From Maniola hyperantus (taxonomy: Eukaryota; Arthropoda; Insecta; Lepidoptera; Nymphalidae): DNA of 64,000 bases. Below the pieces are notes generated by a model. The model made no database searches and was not told the DNA's origin. It was given only the letters and a program-made list of their open reading frames with translations. Every line of letters begins with the position of its first letter. Position 1 is the first letter of the stretch. Positions 1 to 8,608 of this stretch are shown piece by piece. Position numbers and translations under genes: made by a program. The stretch spans positions 8,353,099 through 8,417,098 of the forward strand of contig NC_048553.1 of assembly GCF_902806685.2 (NCBI RefSeq), given 5' to 3'.

Positions 1-14
1 TATAACTGAATAAT

Positions 15-221
15 ACTAGCTGATGTCTGCAAATTCATCCGCGTGGATTTTGGATATTAAAAATCCCGTGGGAACTCATTGATTTCCCGGGATAAAAAGT
101 AGCCTACGTTACTCTCCGTCCTTTCAACTATCTAGATCTATCAAGTCGATTTGTTGTTTAGTAAGAGCGTGAAGGAAGGACAAACAAACAAACACACTTT
201 CACATTTATAGTATCAGTATA
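15..221 (+). repeat. Family A1 interspersed repeat, near full length
   Basis: Starts with the head ACTAGCTGATG and continues through the shared core (AAAATCCCGTGGGAACTC, then CCGGGATAAAAAGTAGCC). It then has the A1 body (CTCTCC...TTTCAACTAT, GTGAAGGAAGGACAAAC) and ends CACACTTTCACATTTATA. About 17 further A1-type copies or fragments lie in this window. I recognise the family as lepidopteran. It is probably a LINE-tail-derived or SINE-like non-coding retroelement, but the class is inferred. Confidence 0.8.
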
Positions 222-222
222 G

Positions 223-880
223 ATCTACCTAGTTGAAATAAAATTGAAAAATCGATCTAGATCGATAAAAAAATATCTAGATATCTAGATAGTTTCTATA
301 TTAATTTGTTCACGTCATAGCGTTTTGAGCATAAAAATTCGATTTGTCCCAACTCTGTTTCGGTAAACTATGGTAAACCAAGATAAAAGGGTAAATCCCT
401 ACGATTTACGTCACGTCGTTACTCATTACGCACGCGAAGGCTTTGAAGGTAAAATTACTGGCCCTTGAGGGGAGGCTGGGGTCGGATAATAAATGACGCC
501 GGCCGCGCTGGGGCGAAGTTGCCAACTTTTTGTGACAAATTGCCCGAAACTGCGTGCGACTAAGCGAGGAGTTGAATTAGGTACACGTCCCAATTTTATA
601 AATAAAAATCTGTTATATAGAAACTTTTTGCATAACTAAGTATGTATCTACGTGACATGACTATATTTTTATGTGGGTTGATATATTTTCGGAATATACA
701 CAACATATAAAGTAATGATAGATACACTATACATCTTATGAAAATGTGTAGTAGAATAACGTCGTGCATATCGTGAGCTTTCGCCTCTAAAGGAATGAAC
801 GTTCAACTCTATTATTTTTGAGTATAAGAGACTGTGTTTGTCAATTTCATCAGTTTCTATCAAATAAAATTAGATTGCCG
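223..880. other. Unique AT-rich interval with one GC-rich patch
   Basis: Positions 223-295 are low-complexity, built from repeated CTAGAT/GATCTAG words. Positions 420-560 form a GC-rich patch with the odd palindrome AAGTTGCCAACTT at 516-528, a motif that recurs at 46,015. The remainder is AT-rich with no coding signal. The short minus-strand frame at 669-863 matches nothing I know. Confidence 0.5.
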
Positions 881-1038
881 TAGATTTAGATTTTCAAAAA
901 TCCCATGGGAACTCTTTGATTTTCCGGGTCTTTAAGTATACCTACCCATGCAAAAAAACATGTCAATCCGTTGCTCCGTTTCAACGGGAATGCAAGATAA
1001 ACCAAGGGACAAACACACTTTCGCAATTATATAATACT
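880..1038 (+). repeat. Family A1 repeat, 5' truncated
   Basis: The head is missing. The copy begins at AGATTTTCAAAAATCCCATGG and runs through the A1 body (CCCATGCAAAAAAACATGTC, CCGTTGCTCCGTT) to ACACACTTTCGCAATTATA. It ends directly against the next family-A copy. Confidence 0.7.
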
Positions 1039-1040
1039 AA

Positions 1041-1264
1041 ATAAATGACGCCCGCGACTTCGTCCACTTGGATTTAGGTTTTTAAAATCCCATGGGAACT
1101 CTTTGATTTCCGGGATACAAAGTGGCCATGTCCTTCCCCGACAGCAAGCTATCTCTGTATACTAAATTTCGTCTAAATTGGTTGAACGGATAAGCCGTGA
1201 AAAGCTAACAGACAGACAGACAGTCAGACAGACACACTTTCGCATTTATAATATTAGTATGAAT
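1041..1264 (+). repeat. Family A2 interspersed repeat
   Basis: Shares the family-A head and core (GACGCCCGCGACTTCGTCC, CCCATGGGAACTC) but carries the A2 body: TGTCCTTCCCCG, AAGCTATCTCTGTA, GTTGAACGGATAAGCCGTG, AAAAGCTAACAGACAGAC. It ends CGCATTTATAATATTAGTATG. A2 and A1 share only the first part and the last ~25 bases. The copy abuts an RTE 3' end. Confidence 0.8.
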
Positions 1265-1404
1265 GGTGGACAGACGAAATTAAACGAGTCGCAAGGAGCC
1301 GCTGTCTTCAAGCGATCTATAAAGACCGTGGTGTGTGGAAGTCCCTAGTCTCCCTAGTAATGCCCAGCTAGGACACCTGTCAGTTAATATTGATGATGAT
1401 GATC
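1265..1404 (+). mobile_element. RTE-type LINE, 3' terminal fragment
   Basis: In frame from TGGACAGACGAA it reads WTDEIKRVARSRCLQAI, followed by KDRGVWKSL. This is the C-terminal signature of lepidopteran RTE-like endonuclease/reverse transcriptase ORFs. A degenerate CCCAGC...GGACACCTGTC segment follows, then a TTGATGATGATGATC tail. The (GAT)n tail fits target-primed RTE insertions. It is heavily 5' truncated and non-functional. Confidence 0.7.
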
Positions 1405-2837
1405 TATCAAAAATAAAATTTAATTGATAATAATAGAATGTAACCAGAATGTTCCTAGGAAATGAGAAAATTAATTAAGTGGGGGTACAAACACAGCCAA
1501 TAAGCGATGTTGTTTGTTCAGGACCCGAAGCGATTTCGCGTTACAGGTGGGTTTGCAAGATCCCCCGGTTTCCCCTCGCTTACTCAACGCTGTGTAAGGA
1601 AATTTAACACATTTATCGAAATCCAATTAGGGATGTTTGTAAATAAGTGTATATAAGCTGGGCTAGCACAACCGACACAGTAATTAACCCTTAATATAAT
1701 ATGATATCACCTACGACATCAATCCTCAATCAAGCTATGCAGGAATGTTCGGAATATTATCTGAAAAGACTTAGGTTACATAATACGTCATTTATTAAGA
1801 ATGCTTTTTATTTTTACTTAGAAAAGCCTTTGTATTACGCACTACATCTGACTTCTGTCATCCGTCATCATATCTCGGATGTGCCTTGGGTTCACATATT
1901 ATGATGTAAATATAATCATAGATGTCCACGGAATAGCTTTGATTATGATCAGAAATTGGATTATTGCGTAAGCAATATCCCAATTCGGTCCGAGTTTTTA
2001 AAAGTACCTGTTACGTATTTTTTTGGATTCGGATCGGATGAGTGCGAGATCGCTCTAAGGCTTCTACTGTAGGTACGTATAAATACTTAAATTGCTTTAG
2101 GTAGGTACCTATCAAGGTAATCAAAACTGCTTTCAAAAATAATGTCCTCCATTAATTCTAACCTCAGCATAATCCGATAGGCGCTGCCCACTCCAATCAC
2201 AAAAGGACCTCCCCGAAACCCTCGGCGCTAAAAAAACGTTAAAAAAAAACAAAAGTTATTTAAATAAAACCGGGCACCCGCGCTCTGTGCGCATAAATTG
2301 CCTTCATTAATTTCCGGACCCGCGAAATATTGTCTTGAAAGGATAATCAAATACAAAAACAGGGAAATGGCGGTGCGTCATTTCCATACATTTTCCCCTC
2401 CCCTTGCCCCGTTTTCGTTCCATTTCGTCCCCTTTTCCGGTCCCTCCGACCCCTTTATGAGTCCTCCAATTACAATTCAACGGCCGAGCTTAAGGTAGCA
2501 TTAGAGAGAATGGTAATGGACGCAATTACCTATCTATATATACCTACATCGCTAATTAAAAAAATAAAAATATAGCTGTGGAATGTTGCTATGTAAATTT
2601 TTATGGTAAGTAGCTACCTACTGTGTTTGTCTATGGAAAGCTCATTTACAAAGGTGTCCAGTCGTTCTAGGTCGTCAGGTCATCGTTCTAGGTTAACTAG
2701 AGACATACTTAGTGACAACACTGAAAGTATACTCAAAATCTAATTACTATATACCTACCAGGGGTTGTTGTTGAAAGAAGAGTAAAAAATTAAATAGCTA
2801 GATTAGGTATTTATTCAATAAACATGTTGTTATAAAT
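1405..2837. other. Unique interval with GC-rich patches, no gene recognised
   Basis: Moderately GC-rich stretches lie at 1480-1600 (GGACCCGAAGCGATTTCGCG) and especially 2160-2500. The latter has C-rich pyrimidine tracts (CCCCTCCCCTTGCCCCG) next to TTAATT words. No family I know covers them. Open frames at 1701-1904 and 2298-2498 have no recognisable domain. The compositional contrast suggests regulatory sequence rather than coding, which is inference. Confidence 0.35.
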
Positions 2838-2985
2838 ATCATCATGATCATCTTGATCAACCCATTACCGGCCCACTAACTGAAAACGAGTCTCCTCTCG
2901 ACAGAGTGAGAAGAGTTTAGGCCATAGTTGCCATGCTAGCCAAATGTGGACTGGCTCTGTCACGCTGGCCTATTGCGGATTGACT
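2838..2985 (-). mobile_element. tRNA-SINE (family S), 3' part
   Basis: Read on the minus strand it gives the family-S 3' body: GGCCTAAACTCTTCTCACTC, then GAGACTCG, then GGGCCGGTAATGGGTTGATC. It ends in a degenerate GATGATCATGATGAT tail, seen on the plus strand as ATCATCATGATCATCTTGAT. The tRNA-like head is missing. Confidence 0.65.
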
Positions 2986-3055
2986 GGTTATACCTATGTT
3001 AGGAATATTACTTACCTTATCCATAAGTACTATACTTACATATTACTTATACTTA

Positions 3056-3258
3056 AATGAAAAAGTGTGTCTATTTGTCTACTACCTTTTTATATGGCCT
3101 ATCCGTTAAACCAATTTTGAAGAAAGTTGATACAGAGTTAGCTTGCATTAGGGACGGACAAAGGCTACTTTTTGTCCTGAAAAATCAGAGAGTTCCCACG
3201 GGATTTTAAAAAACTCAATCCACGCGAACAAAGTCACGGGCATCATCTATTTGGTACA
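3056..3258 (-). repeat. Family A2 repeat
   Basis: Minus-strand copy. It shows AAAAGTGTGTCT, GGCCTATCCGTTAAACCAAT, GATACAGAGTTAGCTTGCAT, TCAGAGAGTTCCCACGGG and CACGGGCATCATC, which are the reverse complement of A2 body, core and head. The tail microsatellite is short (TCTATTTGTCT). Confidence 0.75.
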
Positions 3259-3261
3259 GTG

Positions 3262-3372
3262 GGAGCTAACATCCTGGAGGCGGACATAGGCTGTGTTTTA
3301 TTTCGGAAAATCAAAGAGAACTCTTAATTAAAATAAACTTAAATCCATGCATACCACGATTTTGTTCTAAGT
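3262..3372 (-). repeat. Family A2 fragment
   Basis: Contains a diverged GGAGGCGGACATAGGCTG, then TTCGGAAAATCAAAGAG and AACTTAAATCCATGC. These are the reverse complement of the A core, directly beyond the preceding copy. Strongly decayed. Confidence 0.5.
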
Positions 3373-3814
3373 ATTTCTAAGAGAAACGAAAATTTTGCGT
3401 ACCTACATTAAACACATTTTTTTTCATTTTTGCTAGAAGCACATATTTATTTAAACTTATCTACCTACCTATTGGAAAAAAACGTTCAGAAAAGAAATCT
3501 AAATCCGTACATTTCTTTTTCAGAACAAAAACTAACTCCCCACAATACAATTCCCTAGCTTGCAATTCAAGTAAAACAAGGACGAATATACCATACTCTA
3601 TGGTCACGCCACAATTATTTTACTGTCCTTCTTTTCGTTCGTTTAAACCTATTCTCTTTTAAATAAAAGCGGGAGTCTTGCCCGATATTGCAACCACAAT
3701 GTTACGGAACTTTTCGAATTCCTTCCATACAATACATTACAGTCACACAAAATAGTATGGAAAGAGATATAAATAACCGTCCATACACCCATACTTACTA
3801 AGTACTTACTTATA

Positions 3815-3932
3815 AATAAAGTAAAGTGTGTCCATCTTTCTTGCATCCTAGGGACGTACATAGACTAAGTACTTTTCGTCCCGCAAAGTCGAAGAACACC
3901 CACGAAGTCGCGGGCATCAGGTAGTTATTTAT
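3815..3932 (-). repeat. Family A2 fragment
   Basis: The plus strand reads AAGTGTGTCCATCTTTCTTG, CATCCTAGGGACGTACATAG, TTTTCGTCCCGCAAAGTC, CACCCACGAAGTCGCGGGCATC. That is a minus-strand family-A copy with internal deletions. Confidence 0.6.
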
Positions 3933-5094
3933 TAGTGAGCCGGGCCGCATTGCGTTGGTCTCGGGAGAATGACTTTTATCGCTATATACCGTCAAGTCAT
4001 TTTATCGAGATCGACGCTGTGTGGCATGGTACATTTTGGCGTGGCGAGGTCCAACTCGTGTGCAGAAATTGAAGCTTGTATACGCGGACATATTTTATTT
4101 TAAAACTATCTACCTACATTTGTTCATAATAGTATGTATAGTATGTATGTAAGTATAAGACTACAGAGCAATGTGCAGTGTTCAGAGCACGAAGAAACCA
4201 ATATTGTAAGTGTTTTTTCTGTTTGTGTGGAAATAAATAAAAAATAAATAAATTATAAATTTTAAGAATAAATATTTAAAGGTATAAATTTAAATCAAGA
4301 ATAATATAACACAAAAAATATAGAAGTAAATGTAATGTAGGCATGTTACATTGTCAGATCTCGTTTAACTTTGTACCTAGGTTACATAGGTACTTACTAG
4401 ATTTACCTACCTCTACGAGTATGATTACATCTAGGCGTTGGAATCTACCCACTGCTTTATTCGGACACCAAATCCCTCTACTTAAAATTTTGCATCAGCC
4501 TTTATGATATCTGTACACAAACCTAGCTGTTCTATGTATCGTATAAAAAGCAACACTAGTGTTTTAACAATAGAGCCCAGTTTTCAACAACAAAACTTAA
4601 AAAGATTGTGTAAAATTACATTTTTTGTATTCTAAATCGTATTTTAAGGCGGGATAGCAGCTTTTCCATTGGTGAAATCTAAATAAGCTTTTGAGAAAAC
4701 GCGCGTTATGTAATAAAAACATTTATTTTGTCCGTTCGCGAGTAAATATGAGTCCTCTTCCCCTTATATACAGTGATTTAGTACGACGGAGATCGTTTTG
4801 ATAATTCTTTCATATTTCGCTTGGCGGAGCGTTATCTTAGTAGAAAACGCGACTAAACAGACTTGTATTTTAACGTTGTCCACCCTCTTTTTTATCTTTT
4901 GTCTATTCATTAATATTATTAGATATGGCTAAGTATATGAAAGTTATCTGTATAGTTAAACAATACAGTATTTGCTTTTATAGGGTTTCGAAAGGATTTT
5001 TAGATTTGCCGTTACACAAACAGTGTGCAAAAAAAATTTATTTACCGATGCTAATAACCAATATATTAGACATGTGTCCGCTATAGCTTAACTT
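3933..5094. other. Unique AT-rich interval
   Basis: I see no repeat family, coding frame or RNA gene here. There is an A-rich low-complexity run near 4230-4320 (AAATAAATAAAAAATAAAT). A patch with more GC at about 4640-4860 includes GAGAAAACGCGCGTTATG and CTTGGCGGAGCG. Confidence 0.4.
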
Positions 5095-5164
5095 AACTGA
5101 AAACCGCTGCCGTGCCTATAGCGTACCATAGCGTTATTGTCGTAGCTAGCAACGGTTTTCAGTT
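5095..5164. repeat. Inverted repeat, 12-bp arms
   Basis: Arm AACTGAAAACCG (5095-5106) pairs with CGGTTTTCAGTT (5153-5164). It is the first of three fold-backs packed into 5.1-5.8 kb. Confidence 0.7.
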
Positions 5165-5334
5165 ATCATCTATGACGAACCACCTGACAACGCAACACTG
5201 CCAACTGGCAACCGACAATGCATTGTTTGGTTTTTGGGTAACTAGAAACGCAATAATTATGCCTTCTCTTTCTTTCTTTCACTGAAAGCTGAGAAGGAGC
5301 GGTTATTGGCTACCGGCTTAGTAACTAAGAACTT

Positions 5335-5468
5335 GGTAAACCAAAGCCGACCTTATCTCTATTACGCTAAGGCTTAACTGTACAAGTACTTGTCCATTAC
5401 ACTTTGATCTATCATTCTAAATACAGTTAGCCTTAGAGTAATAGAGATAAGGTCCTCTTTGGTTTATC
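5335..5468. mobile_element. Fold-back (palindromic) element, about 47-bp arms
   Basis: The left arm at 5335-5382 (GGTAAACCAAAG...CCTTATCTCTATTACGCT) pairs with the right arm at 5422-5468 (AGAGTAATAGAGATAAGG...CTTTGGTTTATC). There are only a few mismatches around a loop of about 39 bases. This is the shape of a small MITE or a MITE core. No target duplication was established. Confidence 0.65.
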
Positions 5469-5744
5469 AATCTTTATGAAATGTTTTTGGTTAACTGGAC
5501 TGTGGCAAACTATTCGTGCAGGCGTCCACTATAGTTTGACCTATGTCAATGATCAAATTAAACTTTACTGCTATGAACTTGAGGTTGTGATTACTTCACG
5601 ATATTCATGAAAGTAAAATTGGTTTTATTTTAGTGAATATGCACGCGCTAGCTATACAGACGGTATTGATACGGCAGCTAGCTTAGTTACTACTACGGAA
5701 ACCGCTGCGCGTTGCGCATATTAAATTAGTTGAAACACAACTCT

Positions 5745-5813
5745 GATACCGATATTCGGCAACGGTTAACAATATCGGTATTGAAACTAAGTAACTGTTG
5801 ATTAACCGTTGCC
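5745..5813. repeat. Double inverted repeat
   Basis: Two stems are visible. GGCAACGGTTAA (5758-5769) pairs perfectly with TTAACCGTTGCC (5802-5813). GATACCGATATT (5745-5756) pairs with AATATCGGTATT (5771-5782). The two stems are mutually exclusive in part, so the DNA could adopt alternative cruciforms. Confidence 0.65.
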
Positions 5814-6204
5814 GTAAATAGCCAATAACGCCCATCTTTACAATATATTATCGTAATATAATAATACGCAATCGACGCGACGTGCCTACGACGTAGCAGA
5901 CGTAGCAACGTGTAGATTGTAGAATGTGCTACATGAAGAAAATTAATTTAGATATTGACTTTTTGATTTTGAGTACCTACATAAGTATTTTTAATCTAAA
6001 TATTAATTATAACAAACTATTTGATAAATCGTTGTTTTCAGTATTTGTTCTTTAAATATAATTTATATATAGTACTATATTCCAAATATATGTCTACTAA
6101 TGTACTATGGTCTAAATATTAAACTATATCAATAAGGCAGTAACTTGAACTAGACAAATAAAAATCTTTTGATCATATTTTATCATATTCCATTACAAGT
6201 TAGC

Positions 6205-6300
6205 CGAATCTCAATTGGTGGCAAGTGATGATGCAGTCTAAGATAAAAGCGGGCAGTTTTTACTAAACCTATAATACCCCTTATCGGTTTCTACACGAAC
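6205..6300 (+). repeat. Dispersed repeat fragment (GTGATGATGCAGTCTAAG)
   Basis: GGTGGCAAGTGATGATGCAG, then TCTAAGATAAAAGCGGGC and CTTATCGGTTTCTACACGA match a dispersed lepidopteran repeat that I recognise but cannot assign to a class. The reverse complement of its TGATGATGCAGTCTAAGATA portion recurs at about 23,494-23,514. Confidence 0.45.
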
Positions 6301-6784
6301 AGGTCATTTATGATTCTTGCTTAAGTAGCCCAAAATATCATGGAAATACAAATATTTTTTGTGAAAGAATAAAGTTATCGCCGTACACCGAACAAGTTCA
6401 GACCAACCAAACTTTTGAACGATGAATTAAAAAAGTTTTGCCAACTGCAGCTGCTGCCCGCGTTTCGTTGCATTATACCACATCCCCTTGGCATTGTAAT
6501 CGATTATAAGGCAAGTTTAAAAACCTAACAAAGAGGTTGTTTATCGTGTCGGAACCCAGACCTGTTTCTGCAGCTCCAAGTTTGCATTCCGCGTATCTGT
6601 GGCGTTGCAAAATCAACCCTTCCAAAAGTTGCACGTTATAGAACTTGTTTTGTTAGGTAGGTACATATGAATATAATTGGGCTTGTTAAGAACAGGTTCG
6701 GTGAGCTCGTGGATTGTGAAATATAATAAGCTGCAAGGTAATGCAGCAACGTTGCTTTGCAAAAATGAGTTGCTACCTATAGTA
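6301..6784. other. Unique interval with GCCAACT/CAGCTG patch
   Basis: No gene or repeat recognised. Positions 6430-6480 contain AAAGTTTTGCCAACTGCAGC next to TGCTGCCCGCG. This resembles the AAGTTGCCAACT motif at 516 and 46,015. Confidence 0.35.
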
Positions 6785-6868
6785 CCTCCTATAGCACGTG
6801 ACACCCCCGCACACCCACACAGCCCCCGGGCTAACCCGTCGCGGGATGCGATCACACTGGCACACACT
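6785..6868. repeat. Degenerate family P (palindromic MITE) remnant
   Basis: ACCCCCGCACACCCACACAG, GGGCTAACCCG and CACACTGGGTTAGC resemble the interior of family P. Neither terminus is preserved. Assignment is weak. Confidence 0.35.
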
Positions 6869-6929
6869 GGGTTAGCTTCTACCCGCTCGCTCTAAAGGGA
6901 AGCTCGCACTGCGAAATAAAGTCTCGCTT

Positions 6930-7320
6930 TTTTCGGTTTAAAGAATTTATTCTCAAAAAGAACATACCTACTGTTCACTTACATTAAGATTAATTATATA
7001 TACATTTTAGTAACTACTAACACAGAAGCATGCATTACAAATTCAATTTTAAATTTTACTATAATAATATTGTCTTAACTATGTCTATACCTACTTATAA
7101 TATTTTTTATCTAACTTATTGACTATTTCAATTTTATGCAAATTACAATTCTTAAATTGAACAATGGTTTTAGTCTGTTTTACCACTTCAGGTAAGCTAT
7201 TAAACATATGTACACCCTCACACATTATATTTTTAGTTCCGTAGGTTTTTGTTCGTGGTTGCCAAATGTGTAATTTACTTTTATTTTGGCGATCAAATCT
7301 TTACATGATCGGTTCATCGG
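6930..7320 (-). mobile_element. LINE (CR1/Jockey-like) C-terminal ORF and 3' UTR remnant
   Basis: The minus strand from about 7,300 reads RFDRQNKSKLHIWQPRTKTY, then GTKNIMCEGVHMFNSLPEVV, then KQTKTIVQFKNC. An FNSLPEVVK-type motif after a basic region is typical of the end of insect LINE ORF2 proteins. An AT-rich 3' UTR continues to about 6,930. No catalytic domain remains. The LINE clade cannot be fixed from this tail alone. Confidence 0.6.
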
Positions 7321-7794
7321 TTAAATCATGGACTCATGGTTGAGTTACGAAAAAGAAACAGGAATGAAACTTGTAATAAACATTAAGTTTAGTGTAACAA
7401 ATATAAAAATGTTTATTGAAAATTAGTCAACTGTATTTGCAACGAAACACAGTAGCTAGGTATCATTAAAACGGATGTATAAACCCTGCAGCGTATAGCG
7501 ACATTCACATATGCATAGTCGTACCTAACTTTATGAATTTGTTTTGGAATTGGGCCGGCAAAGCATAGAAGATAATCAATAAGGTTCAATATGCTACCAG
7601 TAATGCGGTTGCTTCATTTGCATTTAGATTAGTTCTGTGTTTTACTTTCACGCGGGCCTTTTCACATTTATTATAATAGATTATAAAATACACGGTTATA
7701 TGCCTAGCTAAGCCTATGATCATAAACAACTAATGGGGCTATGATGTGAGCTTTATACAGTTTTATAGACCCGTAAAAAGCGTTTATTCTACCA
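7321..7794. other. Unique AT-rich interval
   Basis: No coding frame, repeat family or structured RNA recognised. Confidence 0.35.
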
Positions 7795-7935
7795 ACTAAA
7801 TGATATCCGCAACTTCGCCCGCGTGGATTAATGTTTTTAAAAAATACCGTAGGAGTTCTTTGATTTTCTATACAAAAGTAGCCTGATATCCATCCCCAGG
7901 ATGTAAGCTACCTCTGTATACCTAAGTCCCGCAAA
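7795..7935 (+). repeat. Family A2 repeat, 3' truncated
   Basis: Head ATATCCGCAACTTCGCCCGC, core CCGTAGGAGTTCTTTGATTT, then CATCCCCAGGATGTAAGC and TACCTCTGTATACC. It stops before the GACAGACAG tail. Confidence 0.7.
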
Positions 7936-7955
7936 TTGCTATTGTATATACAGAG

Positions 7956-7989
7956 ATATGAGACATATATAATATATATATGTCTCATT
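7956..7989. repeat. AT-rich hairpin
   Basis: ATGAGACATATATA pairs with TATATATGTCTCAT around a short AT loop. Confidence 0.6.
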
Positions 7990-8046
7990 AACATTAAAAT
8001 GACGTCATTTTGACGTCAGCCGAAATAAACGCCAGACTTATATAAA

Positions 8047-8294
8047 AATACTAGCTGATGCCCGCGACTTCTTCCACGTGGAATTAAGTATTTTTTTAAA
8101 ATACCGAGGGAACTCTTTGATTTTCCGGGATAAAAAGTGGCCTATGTCACTCTCCAGGTCTTTAACTATACCCATGCAAAAAATCACGTCAATCGGTTGC
8201 TCCGTTGCGACGTGATTGAAGGACATACCAACAAACCAATAAACCAACAAACCAACAAACAAACACACTTTCGCATTTATAATAAGGATACTGA
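8047..8294 (+). repeat. Family A1 repeat, full length
   Basis: Full A1 organisation: ACTAGCTGATGCCCGCGAC head, CCGGGATAAAAAGTGGCC core, CTCTCCAGGTCTTTAACTAT, CGTTGCGACGTGATTGAAGG. A run of ACCAACAAACCAA units follows, then CACTTTCGCATTTATAATAAG. Confidence 0.85.
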
Positions 8295-8373
8295 GACCAT
8301 CAGCTCGAAACTTCATTCTTATTTATATATTTATTAAATGGCGGTTACGCGCATTAGCAATTTGCGGCACTTA

Positions 8374-8470
8374 TACCTACCAAATTTCGTCAAAATGAAT
8401 TGAATGGATGGGCCTTTAAAAAATCCTTCTTCACTCTTTTATTTTCCGAGTTCAAAAAGTAGCCTATGCC
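8374..8470 (+). repeat. Rearranged family A fragment
   Basis: ACCAAATTTCGTCAAAATGA and TGAATGGATGGGCC (A2 3' body) precede TTTTATTTTCCGAGTTCAAA and AAGTAGCCTATG (core). This is the reverse of the normal order, so the copy is rearranged or composite. Confidence 0.5.
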
Positions 8471-8475
8471 CATTA

Positions 8476-8608
8476 TGTCCGAGGGAGAGAACGCCCCGCA
8501 TACTCGCACGTCTTCCGCGCTCACCTGCACCGGGTTAGCGCAGGGGCTGTGCGGATGTGCGGGGCTATCTCTCCCCGATTGCCATCTCGACCTGTCGCGT
8601 ACTGTAGG
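8476..8608. mobile_element. Family P palindromic MITE, left terminus lost
   Basis: Interior ACGCCCCGCATACTCGCACG...GGGTTAGCGCAGGGGCTGTG is followed by an intact right terminus, CCCCGATTGCCATCTCGACC then TGTCGCGTACTGTAGG. The left TATAGTACGCGACAGG end is absent. Confidence 0.7.
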
